Shown here: one piece after another, positions 1 to 6,692 of the stretch
Numbering within the stretch: the stretch's first letter is position 1
Layout: each line of letters begins with the position of its first letter
DNA from: Nitrospinota bacterium
GTDB lineage: Bacteria; Nitrospirota; Nitrospiria; Nitrospirales; UBA8639
Length of the DNA stretch: 6,940 nt
Assembly (NCBI GenBank): GCA_022561525.1
Contig: JADFRB010000104.1
Coordinates: 1 to 6,940, forward strand
Direction of reading: 5' to 3'
Notes under the pieces: model-generated
Told to the model about the DNA's origin: nothing
The model's database searches: none
What the model saw: only the letters and a program-made list of their open reading frames with translations
Position numbers and translations under genes: made by a program

Positions 1-92
1 TGCTGAGACACCTGTCTGGCAAGGCGCGAGGACTGCGCATACTCCTTCGTATGGAAAGGACGAGCAACGCCGCCAGACCGGATGGATCGACG
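1..92. other. Imperfect palindromic intergenic element
   Basis: No gene is supported here. The segment can fold on itself. The outer arms CCTGTCTGGC (11-20) and GCCAGACCGG (72-81) match at 9 of 10 positions, and an inner CATAC (38-42) pairs with GTATG (49-53) around a short loop. GGCGC and CGCC tracts lie between the two stems. This looks like a structured, possibly dispersed, intergenic element. A plus-strand reading frame is open from base 3 to a TGA at 144-146 (47 codons), but it has no recognisable family and runs into the bacterioferritin terminator, so it is not called as a gene. The right edge overlaps the inverted-repeat arm at 77-125. Confidence 0.3.
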
Positions 93-125
93 CCCAAACA
101 GGGGAAGTTATTCTTGCGCGAGCCC
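77..125 (+). repeat. Left arm of a long-range inverted repeat
   Basis: The reverse complement of this segment recurs at 6835-6882. The match starts with ACCGGAT (77-83), has a 9-10 base variable stretch, and then gives 30 of 32 identical positions over 94-125. A 20-base stretch at 102-121 (core AAGTTATTCTTGCGCG) is identical. This is far beyond chance for two short segments 6.7 kb apart. The arm lies just downstream of the bacterioferritin terminator. Confidence 0.7.
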
Positions 126-132
126 AAAAGGC

Positions 133-173
133 AAAAAAAGCCCTGACACTCACGGGAAAACGAGTATCAGGGC
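133..173 (-). terminator. Rho-independent terminator of bfr
   Basis: On the minus strand, an 11-bp stem with one mismatch (GCCCTGATACT at 173-163 with AGTGTCAGGGC at 150-140) closes a 12-base loop. It is followed directly by seven T (139-133). The hairpin starts 23 bases after the bacterioferritin stop codon, which fits an intrinsic terminator for that gene. The T-run is on the minus-strand side only, so it serves bfr rather than anything entering from the left. Confidence 0.88.
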
Positions 174-196
174 CTCATCAAGACATTGGATCTAGG

Positions 197-673
197 CTAC
201 TCTTCTTTTTTAATCTGCTCGCTCAGATAATTTTGCAGACCAACCTGCTGAATCGTTTCTAATTGTGTTTCAATCCAATCGATATGCTCTTCCTCATCTT
301 TGACCATCTCTTCGAGCATATGCCGGGTGGTATAGTCACTGACCTTCACGCAATGCACAATGCCTTCGGTCATCAATTTGACCATGGCTTTTTCTTTGTC
401 GAGGTCGGCCTGTAATTGCTCAGGCACGGTTTCCCCGATCTTGACGGTTCCCAACTGTTGCATATTCGGCAGGCCTTCAAGATACAAGATATGATCGATC
501 ACCACCTGTGCATCTTTCATTTCTCCAAAACTGCGATCGAGCACATGATGATGGAGTCGGTCATAGCCCCAATTTTTGCACATCTTGGCATGGAGAAAAT
601 ACTGATTGATGACGGTCAATTCCTCCGTCAGAATCTTATTGAGTAAATTGATCACTCCTACTTTGGCTTTCAT
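197..673 (-). CDS. bfr: Bacterioferritin (haem-containing ferritin)
   Basis: The 158-residue product aligns end to end, without gaps, with E. coli-type bacterioferritin from memory, including the NQYFLHA, LEGLPN and DEEEHIDW blocks. Bacterioferritin forms a 24-subunit cytosolic shell that oxidises Fe(II) at a di-iron site and stores it as ferric mineral, with haem between subunit pairs. The haem ligand Met52 and the ferroxidase residues Glu18, Glu51, Glu94, Glu127 and His130 are present. The usual sixth ligand His54 is Asp here (EMKDAQ instead of EMKHAD), and the pore-side residues at 47 and 50 are Arg and Gly. The ATG at 673 is preceded by AAAGGAGG with 5-base spacing. The gene is monocistronic, with its own terminator. 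No bacterioferritin-associated ferredoxin gene is seen nearby. Family assignment is very secure; the effect of Asp54 is inference. Confidence 0.97.
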   Translation of the reverse strand: MKAKVGVINLLNKILTEELTVINQYFLHAKMCKNWGYDRLHHHVLDRSFGEMKDAQVVIDHILYLEGLPNMQQLGTVKIGETVPEQLQADLDKEKAMVKLMTEGIVHCVKVSDYTTRHMLEEMVKDEEEHIDWIETQLETIQQVGLQNYLSEQIKKEE

Positions 674-678
674 ACCAG

Positions 679-703
679 CCTCCTTTCGATTGTCCTATCG
701 AAA
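679..703 (-). promoter_or_regulatory. bfr ribosome binding site with overlapping inverted repeat
   Basis: The minus strand carries AAAGGAGG (686-679), five bases before the bfr ATG. Directly upstream is a perfect inverted repeat, TTTCGAT-TGTCCT-ATCGAAA (684-703). Its ATG-proximal arm shares the AAA with the ribosome binding site. It could be a protein operator or an mRNA hairpin that partly masks the site. The sequence does not match the Fur 19-mer well. The inverted repeat is seen directly; any role in iron control is inference. Confidence 0.6.
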
Positions 704-840
704 ACATTATTTATCTTTTTGACATGACTTCCCAGAAATTTTCTTACATTTTTCTATGGCATCTTGTGTTTATGCTACCCCTCATTTTCGGACTCTGTCA
801 ATAGAAAACTTTAGGTATTTCTTCTTAATCATGATTCTCT

Positions 841-938
841 TTCTCAACTTCGCTGATTTGGATTCTCAACCTCGCTGATTCGAATTCTCAACCTCGCTGA
901 TTCGAATTCTCAACCTCGCTGATTCGAATTCTCAACTT
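841..938. repeat. 22-bp tandem repeat array (4 full units plus partial)
   Basis: Units start at 841, 863, 885, 907 and 929 (partial, 10 bases). The consensus begins TTCTCAACCTCGCTGATTCG and ends with AA. Units 863, 885 and 907 are identical for at least 20 bases, and unit 841 differs at a few positions. A degenerate unit in the same phase precedes the array at 819-840, with TTCT and TGATT in register. There is no spacer between units, so this is not a CRISPR array. The 22-bp period is about two helical turns, which would place each unit on the same DNA face. It lies upstream of the large plus-strand gene. Confidence 0.93.
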
Positions 939-1030
939 CAGGGCACATAGTCGGTAAAGGCGTTTCAGGACGCCCTGATTCTTCGACTCTCAAGTTGACC
1001 AATATTCGAAACGGGTGCTACGGTCCCTTC

Positions 1031-4000
1031 ATGTCTGATGTTACACCGAATCGACCGGCCAACCGGCTCATTCACGAAACCAGCCCCTATTTAATCCAGC
1101 ACGCCTACAACCCCGTGGATTGGTATCCTTGGGGCGAAGCCGCGCTCTCGCGGGCCAAAACGGAAGACAAACCGATTCTGCTGTCCATCGGCTATTCAGC
1201 CTGTCATTGGTGTCACGTCATGGAACGGGAATCTTTTGAAAACGACGAGATCGCCCGACTCATGAACCAAGACTACGTCTGCGTGAAGGTGGACCGGGAA
1301 GAACGCCCTGACCTCGACGAAATATACATGCAAGCCACTTTGGCGATGAATCAGGGAAACGGCGGTTGGCCCATGACCGTGTTTCTCACTCCTGATCAAC
1401 AACCGATTTTTGCAGGCACGTACTTTCCACCGACTGATAAATGGGGACGTCCGGGCTTTGCCACGGTTCTAAAAAAAATCGCCGAGGGTTGGCACAAAGA
1501 TCGTGCCGAAATTGTCGAGTCGGCAACCCGCTTTACCACACAACTTCAGAAGTCCATTCAAGTTCCATCACCCACCACAGTGGGACAAGCGGAACTCGAT
1601 GCCGGGACGGAACAGTTCGCCAAGAACTTTGATCCGGTCTTTGGCGGGTTTGGGCAAGCGCCGAAATTTCCACCAGCCACCGGACTCTCATTTTTACTTC
1701 GCCACTACCATCAAACAGGCCATGAACCAACCCTACACATTGTGCGAAAAACCCTTGATGCCATGGCCGCCGGTGGCATGTATGACCACATTGGCGGTGG
1801 GTTTTCTCGTTACTCCACCGATGAACGATGGCTGGTCCCACACTTCGAAAAAATGTTGTATGACAATGCGCTGTTGGCCAAAACGTACGTTGAGGCGTAT
1901 CAAGTCTCCCACAATCCCAATTACCAGCGCATAGCGACGGAAATCCTTGACTACATCATTCAAGAGATGACCTCCCCGGAGGGTGGATTCTACTCTGCCA
2001 CCGATGCCGACTCGGAAGGTGTTGAGGGAAAGTTCTTTGTGTGGGATCCCGATCACATTGCCGCAATCGTTTCATCTGAAGAAGACACCACACGCTTTTG
2101 TGCGTTTTACGACATCACAGCCGATGGCAATTGGGAACACCACAGTATCCCCAATACGCCTCGTGCTCTTGAAGATGTGGCGCAAGAACTGGGCTGCTCT
2201 CCAGAAGCACTCCAAGAGACCATCGACCGCGTTCGACCACTCGTCTACCAAGCTCGGTTGAAGCGCGTGGCACCAGGGCTTGACGACAAAGTCATCACCG
2301 CCTGGAACGGCATGATGATTAGCGCCATGGCTGAAGCCGCTCGCGTGTTAGGACAAACCCGATACTTGGAAGCTGCCACCAAGGCAGCCGACTTTCTCCT
2401 GACTACGCTCTCACGACCTGACGGTGGGCTGTATCGGACGTCTCGGGCAGACAAAGCACATCTAGACGCCTACCTCGAAGATTATGCCTTCCTCATCGAA
2501 GCCTTGATCGATGTGTATGAAGCCGGTGGGAAGGAACACTATTTGAACGAAGCTGTCCGACTCGCCGACCGACTCATCAAAGATTTCTCCGATGAACAAC
2601 ATGGCGGATTTTTCACAACCGCAAAAGACCATGAGACCTTGATACTTCGCAGTCGGGAAGGCCCTGATGGAGCCACACCCAGCGGCAATGCGGTTGCAAC
2701 CATGGCTTTGGCTCGGCTTTCGTTTCATTTTGGAAGGGAAGACTTTCGTGACGCCGCGACGGCAGCGATTCGCGCCTATGGCCGACAGATTGCCCAAATC
2801 CCGCGCGGCTTTGCCAAATCGTTGATCGCTTCTGACTTCCTTCTAAGAGGGCCGGTCGAATTGGCACTTGTCGGCACCCCAGGGGAACCAAAGTTTGAAG
2901 CCCTTTCCAACGAACTCCGTCGCCATTACATTCCCAATCGGGTCATCGCCCATGTAGATCCCCAACATCCCGAGGCTGCACATCCTCTTCTTCAAGGCAA
3001 AACATTAATCAATGGACAGCCAGCCCTGTATGTCTGCCGAAACTTTGCATGCGAAGCACCCATCACCGACCCGGGATTCATCGAGCAGGCCGTAAGAAGC
3101 CAATCGAATCCAACTCCACTTTCGGTCCCAGGCAAAGCCACGACGCTGACAACTTCTGGGCTCCAAGGCAAAGCCACCGCAGGAGGCACGGGGACCTATG
3201 TCTCACGCGCCTTGGCCAGCCCATTGCCTTCTCGACCATCGGCCACAGGCTATACACCCTTCGGCTCCACGGGGCTCACCACGTCTCGCATCGGATTTGG
3301 CGGCTACCGCATCGCCGAAGACCAAGATGAACATCGTGAGGCTCTTCGCAAAGCCATCCGGGAGGGATGCAATCTCATCGACACTTCAACAAACTATACA
3401 GATGGAGCTAGCGAACAATTGATCGGAAGTGTGTTGAAGGAATTAATTGGCAAACAAGAAATCACGCGAGAAAATATCATCGTGGTTTCAAAGATCGGCT
3501 ATGTGCAAGCCCAAAACCTTGCTCGTGCCAAAGCCAAGGAACAAGCGGGCCAGGCCTACCCGGACATGGTCAAATATGGTGAAGGCTTATGGCATTGCCT
3601 CCATCCCGAGTTTCTCGAAGATCAGCTCACACTCTCGCTTGATCGACTCGGATTAAACACGCTCGACGTGTGCTTACTCCACAATCCGGAATATTTCCTT
3701 TCCGATGCCAAGAATCAAAAGCTTTCTGTTGATGACGCGAAGCTCCTGGAATTGCGGAACGAATTCTATCGTCGCCTTCAACAGGCATTTACCTATTTTG
3801 AAAAACAAGTAAATGCGGGAAGGCTACAATTCTACGGCGTTTCGTCTAACACTTGCACAGCTTCTCCGGATGATCCCGAAGCCACCTCATTGTCACGAAT
3901 GCATGAATGCGCGCAAGCCGCAGCCCAAGCACTTGGAAAGTCATCACATGCCTTTCGAGTGTTGCAACTTCCTATGAACCTGTTCGAGTCTGGAGCATTA

Positions 4001-4729
4001 CTCACACCAAACACGGGAAGTGACGGAACGCAAACCGTCCTGGAATTCGCGCAACGGGAGCAGATTGCCGTGTTAGTGAACCGGCCACTCAACGCCATCC
4101 CGGCTAAGCATCAGGGCATGATTCGGTTAGCCGATCCACAAACCGAACCGGTTGAATTCACATTTGAATCTCAGCATGAAAAACTGGTCGCCTTGGAAGA
4201 AGAATTTCTGAAGGACTTTGTCCCGCATATCCCTTATTCAGGGAAGGGGCTCGAGCCCAAAGACTTTTTTTCGTTCACTGAAGAACTCACCAAACTTCGA
4301 CCTCAACTCCAAAGTCTCGAGCATTGGGATCAAATTGAATCGCAAATGATTGCCCCCCACATCAACCAAGCCCTCCAGGTCACCACCAAACAACTCGGTG
4401 AAGACAAAGCCACCGCCTGGAAAAATTGGCAAAACCGCTACATTCCAATACTCCTCACCCTGTTTCTTATTCTACGAAAAGAAGCCGCTGCAAAAAATCG
4501 TGACACCCTCAAAGGGATCACAGCTACGCTCGATCCCCTTCTGCCTGAAGATAAACGCCAAGAACCTATTTCACGAAAAGCCCTCTGGATTCTCGCCAGC
4601 ACTCCTGGTGTCACCAGTGTGCTCAACGGCATGCGAACCACACACTATGTGGACGACGCACTCACCATCTTGGGCTGGGACCCACTCGCCACTCCACGCA
4701 ACGTGTTTGAATCGTTCATCAGACCTTAA
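1031..4729 (+). CDS. YyaL/DUF255 thioredoxin-fold protein fused to aldo/keto reductase
   Basis: The product is about 1232 residues. Numbering below is from the ATG at 1031. That start is preferred because it lies 11 residues before the conserved family opening [15 protein letters not shown] at 995 would add 12 unconserved residues, and neither start has a good ribosome binding site. Residues 8-170 form the DUF255 thioredoxin-like domain with Cys58-His-Trp-Cys61. Residues 185-690 form the helical, six-hairpin/epimerase-like YyaL part ([20 protein letters not shown] block, ending [13 protein letters not shown]). A linker at about 690-740 contains GKAT twice. Residues 740-1232 are an aldo/keto reductase domain with the catalytic tetrad Asp784, Tyr789, Lys821 and His884, and a C-terminal [13 protein letters not shown] block. 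Two insertions are seen in it: about 30 residues between Lys821 and His884, and a helical stretch at about 1035-1170. No signal peptide is seen, so it is probably cytosolic. Such reductases use NAD(P)H on carbonyl or sugar substrates; YyaL proteins have no settled reaction. Its substrate is unknown. Confidence 0.93.
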   Translation: MSDVTPNRPANRLIHETSPYLIQHAYNPVDWYPWGEAALSRAKTEDKPILLSIGYSACHWCHVMERESFENDEIARLMNQDYVCVKVDREERPDLDEIYMQATLAMNQGNGGWPMTVFLTPDQQPIFAGTYFPPTDKWGRPGFATVLKKIAEGWHKDRAEIVESATRFTTQLQKSIQVPSPTTVGQAELDAGTEQFAKNFDPVFGGFGQAPKFPPATGLSFLLRHYHQTGHEPTLHIVRKTLDAMAAGGMYDHIGGGFSRYSTDERWLVPHFEKMLYDNALLAKTYVEAYQVSHNPNYQRIATEILDYIIQEMTSPEGGFYSATDADSEGVEGKFFVWDPDHIAAIVSSEEDTTRFCAFYDITADGNWEHHSIPNTPRALEDVAQELGCSPEALQETIDRVRPLVYQARLKRVAPGLDDKVITAWNGMMISAMAEAARVLGQTRYLEAATKAADFLLTTLSRPDGGLYRTSRADKAHLDAYLEDYAFLIEALIDVYEAGGKEHYLNEAVRLADRLIKDFSDEQHGGFFTTAKDHETLILRSREGPDGATPSGNAVATMALARLSFHFGREDFRDAATAAIRAYGRQIAQIPRGFAKSLIASDFLLRGPVELALVGTPGEPKFEALSNELRRHYIPNRVIAHVDPQHPEAAHPLLQGKTLINGQPALYVCRNFACEAPITDPGFIEQAVRSQSNPTPLSVPGKATTLTTSGLQGKATAGGTGTYVSRALASPLPSRPSATGYTPFGSTGLTTSRIGFGGYRIAEDQDEHREALRKAIREGCNLIDTSTNYTDGASEQLIGSVLKELIGKQEITRENIIVVSKIGYVQAQNLARAKAKEQAGQAYPDMVKYGEGLWHCLHPEFLEDQLTLSLDRLGLNTLDVCLLHNPEYFLSDAKNQKLSVDDAKLLELRNEFYRRLQQAFTYFEKQVNAGRLQFYGVSSNTCTASPDDPEATSLSRMHECAQAAAQALGKSSHAFRVLQLPMNLFESGALLTPNTGSDGTQTVLEFAQREQIAVLVNRPLNAIPAKHQGMIRLADPQTEPVEFTFESQHEKLVALEEEFLKDFVPHIPYSGKGLEPKDFFSFTEELTKLRPQLQSLEHWDQIESQMIAPHINQALQVTTKQLGEDKATAWKNWQNRYIPILLTLFLILRKEAAAKNRDTLKGITATLDPLLPEDKRQEPISRKALWILASTPGVTSVLNGMRTTHYVDDALTILGWDPLATPRNVFESFIRP

Positions 4730-4918
4730 TTAACACCTGTCCACTTCACCCACAACCGGTGTTCTTTGCACTAGGTATGCCCACGCGCGCATCATCGCGC
4801 CACTTCTTATGCCGCCTTTTCTGCATCTGGCGTGGAGTATGAAGACAGGGGGAAGGGGGCTGTGGGTACTCGACGAGGTGTTGAGGGAGTGGGCTGGAGC
4901 GGTCGGCTGAACCGGACC

Positions 4919-5173
4919 TCAATAATGAAACCGTAACTGGGCGATCATGAGGATCTTACCCTCTCCACGATATACCATGCGATGCTCATCGGTTATTCGG
5001 CGTGACCAGAAACCTGCAAGGGCATGCTTCAAAGGTTCGGGTTTGCCGACTCCTGCGAAGGACTCGCGTTGCGTCTCACGTATCAGCTTGTTGATTCGCT
5101 CGACCATGCGTTTGTCTTGCTTTTGCCAATACAGATAGTCTTCCCATGCTTCGTCAGCAAAGAGCAGCTTCAC
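4919..5173 (-). CDS. yoeB: YoeB-family mRNA interferase toxin
   Basis: The 84-residue product, read from a GTG start at 5173, is collinear with E. coli YoeB (same length, no gaps from memory). It has the DYLYWQ, GKPEPLKH and GFWSRRIT.EHR.VY blocks. The catalytic residues known for YoeB (Glu46, Arg65, His83, Tyr84) are all present at the same positions, so it should be active. YoeB binds the ribosome and cleaves mRNA in the A site during stress; YefM neutralises it. The GTG overlaps the antitoxin TGA (GTGA, 5170-5173), so the two are translationally coupled. A longer frame starting at 5362 exists, but its extra 63 residues lie in the antitoxin gene and are not part of the protein. Confidence 0.96.
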   Translation of the reverse strand: MKLLFADEAWEDYLYWQKQDKRMVERINKLIRETQRESFAGVGKPEPLKHALAGFWSRRITDEHRMVYRGEGKILMIAQLRFHY

Positions 5174-5421
5174 TTGGCGAGCTTCCGCCCAACCCCTTTG
5201 CCGGCGTTCAATTGAACAACGGCGGCAAGAAGACGCTTGGCGTTGACAGGTGTACGTAAGAGATATGCTGTTTCCTCCAATGCCTTGAAATCTTCGAGAG
5301 AAAGCATCACGACGGACTGTCGTCCATTGCGGGTAATGATCAGAGGTTCGTGGTCGTTGCACACACGATCCATAGCACTGGCGAGATTTGCACGAACGGT
5401 GGTGTACGTATTGGAATCCAT
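5170..5421 (-). CDS. yefM: YefM-type antitoxin (Phd/YefM family)
   Basis: The 83-residue product matches YefM: an N-terminal dimerising DNA-binding half (TYTTVRANLASAMDRV, PLIITRNGRQSVVMLSLEDF) and a C-terminal toxin-binding tail after EETAYLLRTP. The EETAYLLR-P-NA-RL run is near-identical to E. coli YefM. It is the first gene of the pair, as usual, and ends in TGA inside the yoeB start. The ATG at 5421 has AGGAG seven bases upstream (5433-5429). YefM represses its own operon, more tightly when bound to YoeB, and is normally degraded by Lon during stress. The matching operator is seen at 5440-5457. Confidence 0.96.
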   Translation of the reverse strand: MDSNTYTTVRANLASAMDRVCNDHEPLIITRNGRQSVVMLSLEDFKALEETAYLLRTPVNAKRLLAAVVQLNAGKGVGRKLAK

Positions 5422-5439
5422 AATCGATCTCCTAATATA

Positions 5440-5484
5440 TGTACAGGATACTGTACGTTATAAATTGAGGTTTGTCCAGTTCAA
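5440..5484 (-). promoter_or_regulatory. yefM-yoeB promoter with TGTACA-type operator
   Basis: On the minus strand, TTGAAC (5484-5479) and TATAAC (5462-5457), 16 bases apart, form a plausible sigma-70 promoter. Just downstream is a perfect palindrome GTACAG-TATC-CTGTAC, written as one TGTACA core (5440-5445) and one TGTACG variant (5452-5457) with centres 12 bp apart. E. coli YefM-YoeB binds paired palindromes with TGTACA cores, so this is very likely the autoregulatory operator. It overlaps the -10 and the start site. Confidence 0.8.
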
Positions 5485-5539
5485 CGGCACTGTTTGTTTT
5501 CTGAACATCCTTACCTTCTTTCGCCTTTAAAGGTGTGCC

Positions 5540-5669
5540 GGTCCGGGGTCGGTCCGGGGTCAGGGTCCGGGGTCAGTTCTCACATTCCTACACGGTCCGT
5601 GGTCAATTCTAATTACAGTTCCCATTATGAGACTTAGGCCCCAGTGAAAATCACCGTTAAAGAAATTTC
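5540..5669. repeat. Composite repeat copy A, module R1
   Basis: This begins with short units of GGTCCGGGGTC (5540-5550, 5551-5561, 5564-5574, and a variant at 5594-5604), followed by AGTTCTCACATTCCTACAC and an AT-rich part ending AAAGAAATTTC. Bases 5571-5669 align without gaps to 6481-6579 with 88 of 99 identical. No gene is supported; a 19-codon frame from a GTG at 5645 is not shared by copy B, which stops after AAGAAATTTCG. Similar GGGGTCAG-rich repeats are, from memory, linked to REP-associated transposase families, but no transposase is present here. Confidence 0.85.
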
Positions 5670-5763
5670 AACTGAACGAGGACTTCCTCAAGGAAGTTCC
5701 TAAACGTGACGACTTTCTGTCCCTCTGGAGAGCTATCAGGCGAATCTAAAGCCTCGAAGGGAC
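5670..5763. other. Spacer between modules R1 and R2 of copy A
   Basis: A non-coding stretch. It contains a hairpin at 5679-5701 (AGGACTTCC-TCAA-GGAAGTTCCT, one bulged base). It has no clear counterpart in copy B, whose spacer is longer and different. No gene or promoter is seen. Confidence 0.4.
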
Positions 5764-5904
5764 GACGAAAAAGGAATTGATGAACAGGACCCAATCAATC
5801 CGTCTCCAACCTTGGTTTCCTGCGTTGGGCACGGCGGAGCCTCCGTCCCGAATCGACTTCTCGGCGAAGGCTGTTTGAGCAGAGCGAGTTCCTGAGCCAT
5901 CTTA
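5764..5904. repeat. Composite repeat copy A, module R2
   Basis: From GACGAAAAAGGA to GAGCCATCTTA this aligns with 6693-6834 at about 87% identity with a single one-base indel. The best conserved core is CGGCGGAGCCTCCGTCCCGA followed by a GCTGTTTGAGC-GAGCGAGTTCC stretch. Differences are spread evenly and both strands have frames broken by the indel, which argues for a non-coding repeat. CGTCCCGAAT (5844-5853) has a perfect 10-bp inverted partner ATTCGGGACG at 5904-5913; copy B lacks the partner. Confidence 0.85.
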
Positions 5905-5950
5905 TTCGGGACGAAGGTGGAGGCACCCGCAGGGCCGCGCACGGGCAAAC
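5905..5950. other. Flank on the 3' side of the group II intron fragment
   Basis: A short GC-rich stretch between repeat R2 copy A and the intron end. On the minus strand it is the 3' exon side of the intron. It is not present after copy B of R2, so it may belong to the original intron target or to another inserted piece. No gene is seen. Confidence 0.4.
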
Positions 5951-5954
5951 AATC

Positions 5955-6022
5955 GACATAGGTAGGCGGTCACCCGCTTTCCCTGTCACACCACCGTACG
6001 TACGGGTCCGTATACGGCGGTT
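5955..6022 (-). ncRNA. Group II intron domains V and VI (3' end of intron)
   Basis: On the minus strand, 6021-5990 folds as a domain V-like hairpin: ACCGCCGTA pairs with TACGGTGGT (one G-U), then a CG bulge, then TACG pairs with CGTA around a GACC tetraloop. The CGTACGTACGG side is typical of domain V. The following 5987-5955 folds as domain VI: GACA with TGTC, AGG with CCT, and GCGG with CCGC around GTGA, with an unpaired A in CTACC as the likely branch point. The intron would end at about 5951-5954. The ribozyme's domains I-III are absent from the window. Confidence 0.8.
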
Positions 6023-6037
6023 CGGTGGGTTAAGCTA

Positions 6038-6435
6038 TCAGCGAACAGTCAATCGTGGAATCCCGAGTGAGTCGAAGTAGGCCTTGGGTAGCGCAATCGT
6101 CAGGGCGGGACTCTGAGCTAGCCGCCACGGGCCATGCGCACTGCGCGCCGTCCGGGCGGCCAGAGCGAGCCCCACGCCTCGTTTCCGCAAGGCGGCAAAC
6201 CGCACTCGCCCTCGCTTCCACTGCGTCCAGATCGCCGACCGAAGCCGACGTCTTACCCACTCCTCTAACCGGTGCAGCACCGACGGGGTCTGACACCTCC
6301 CGAAATACCCAAGCCACCCCCGGAGATAGAGAGTCAGGTCCTTGGCCATTCGGGCAATGGAGACTCTCCGCGCGTCCGACGCGTCACGCTCCGGATTCGT
6401 CGCTTACACCGCCTGAGGGCCTCCGGCACAATGCG
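6038..6435 (-). pseudogene. ltrA: Group II intron maturase/reverse transcriptase, C-terminal remnant
   Basis: From 6373 to the TGA at 6038-6040 the minus strand encodes the maturase (X/thumb) end of an intron-encoded protein: LTLYLRGWLGYFGRCQTPSVL, WVRRRLRS.IW.QWKRG, RGVGLALA, and a final ALPKAYFDSLGIPRL. No endonuclease domain follows. Further upstream the homology continues in another frame (IVPEALRRCKRRIRSVTRRTRG, 6432-6369). The two frames would join as TRRTRG-VSIARM if a GA dinucleotide at about 6362-6368 were removed, so there is a 2-base duplication frameshift. The N-terminal reverse transcriptase domain (well over 250 residues) is missing: homology stops at about 6435, exactly where repeat R1 copy B starts. 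A dead fragment; it lies just 5' of intron domains V and VI as expected. Confidence 0.92.
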
Positions 6436-6436
6436 C

Positions 6437-6579
6437 GGTTCGGGGTCGGTTCGGCAGGTTCGGGGTCAGTTCTGGTTCGGGGTCAGTTCTCACATTCCTA
6501 CACGATCCGAGGTCAGTTCCAATTACAACGCCCCTTATTAGACTTAGGCCCCAGCGAAAATCACTGTTAAAGAAATTTC
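6437..6579. repeat. Composite repeat copy B, module R1
   Basis: Starts with GGTTCGGGGTC (6437-6447), a partial unit (6448-6456), and then a 17-bp unit GGTTCGGGGTCAGTTCT in two exact tandem copies (6457-6473, 6474-6490). From 6481 it aligns with copy A (89% over 99 bases). Copy A has GGTCC where copy B has GGTTC. It directly abuts the truncated maturase fragment, so the repeat probably inserted into, or recombined with, the intron. Confidence 0.85.
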
Positions 6580-6601
6580 GTAACTCCTAAGGAACTCCAC
6601 A

Positions 6602-6692
6602 AGAAATCTTTACATTTCCAAACGACAGATTTCTCCCAAGGGTCGAAATGACAATAAGAAAACCTGGATCCCTGATAAAAGATGTCGGGGAT
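6602..6692. repeat. REP-like palindromes inside copy B spacer
   Basis: Two palindromes lie between R1 and R2 of copy B and are absent from copy A. First, AGAAATCT (6602-6609) pairs with AGATTTCT (6627-6634). Second, ATCCCTGA (6668-6675) pairs with TCGGGGAT (6685-6692) around nine bases, with one U-G pair. The AGATTTCTCCCAAGGGTCGA block (6627-6646) and the CCTGGATCCC...GGGGATGAC block resemble dispersed palindromes known from many bacterial genomes. They look like a small later insertion. Confidence 0.55.

Larger units (their letters stand above)
674..1030. other. Divergent intergenic region between bfr and the fusion gene
   Basis: This stretch of about 360 bases separates two divergent genes. 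It is AT-rich next to bfr (701-780), where its promoter should lie, but I found no convincing -35/-10 pair. The middle is filled by the 22-bp tandem repeat (841-938). From 939 to 1030 I see one further degenerate repeat-like piece (975-993, CTGATTCTTCGACTCTCAA) and no clear ribosome binding site before the downstream gene. Confidence 0.6.

Noticed and set aside
3..146. C-terminal end of a plus-strand gene entering from the left
   Set aside because: The 47-codon frame has no recognisable family, overlaps a palindromic element, and ends inside the bfr terminator.
701..725. Fur box upstream of bfr
   Set aside because: The best alignment to the 19-bp consensus gives about 8 of 19 matches, no better than AT-rich background.
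841..938. CRISPR array
   Set aside because: The 22-bp units are directly adjacent with no unique spacers, and no cas gene is present.
4785..4800. Terminator for the fusion gene (GCGCG-CATCAT-CGCGC)
   Set aside because: The short palindrome has no following T-run on either strand; no clear terminator was found between 4730 and 4918.
4848..4893. G-quadruplex in the G-rich tract before yoeB
   Set aside because: Three G-runs are close together, but the fourth is 18 bases away, so a stable four-run structure is doubtful.
4919..5362. 147-residue minus-strand frame that includes YoeB
   Set aside because: The first 63 residues overlap the antitoxin gene and have no YoeB homology. The GTG at 5173 gives exactly the family length and a 4-bp overlap with yefM.
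6055..6570. 171-residue plus-strand ORF and an overlapping 89-residue ORF
   Set aside because: They are antisense to the intron maturase remnant and run into repeat R1; composition is Arg/Pro/Ser-rich with no domain.
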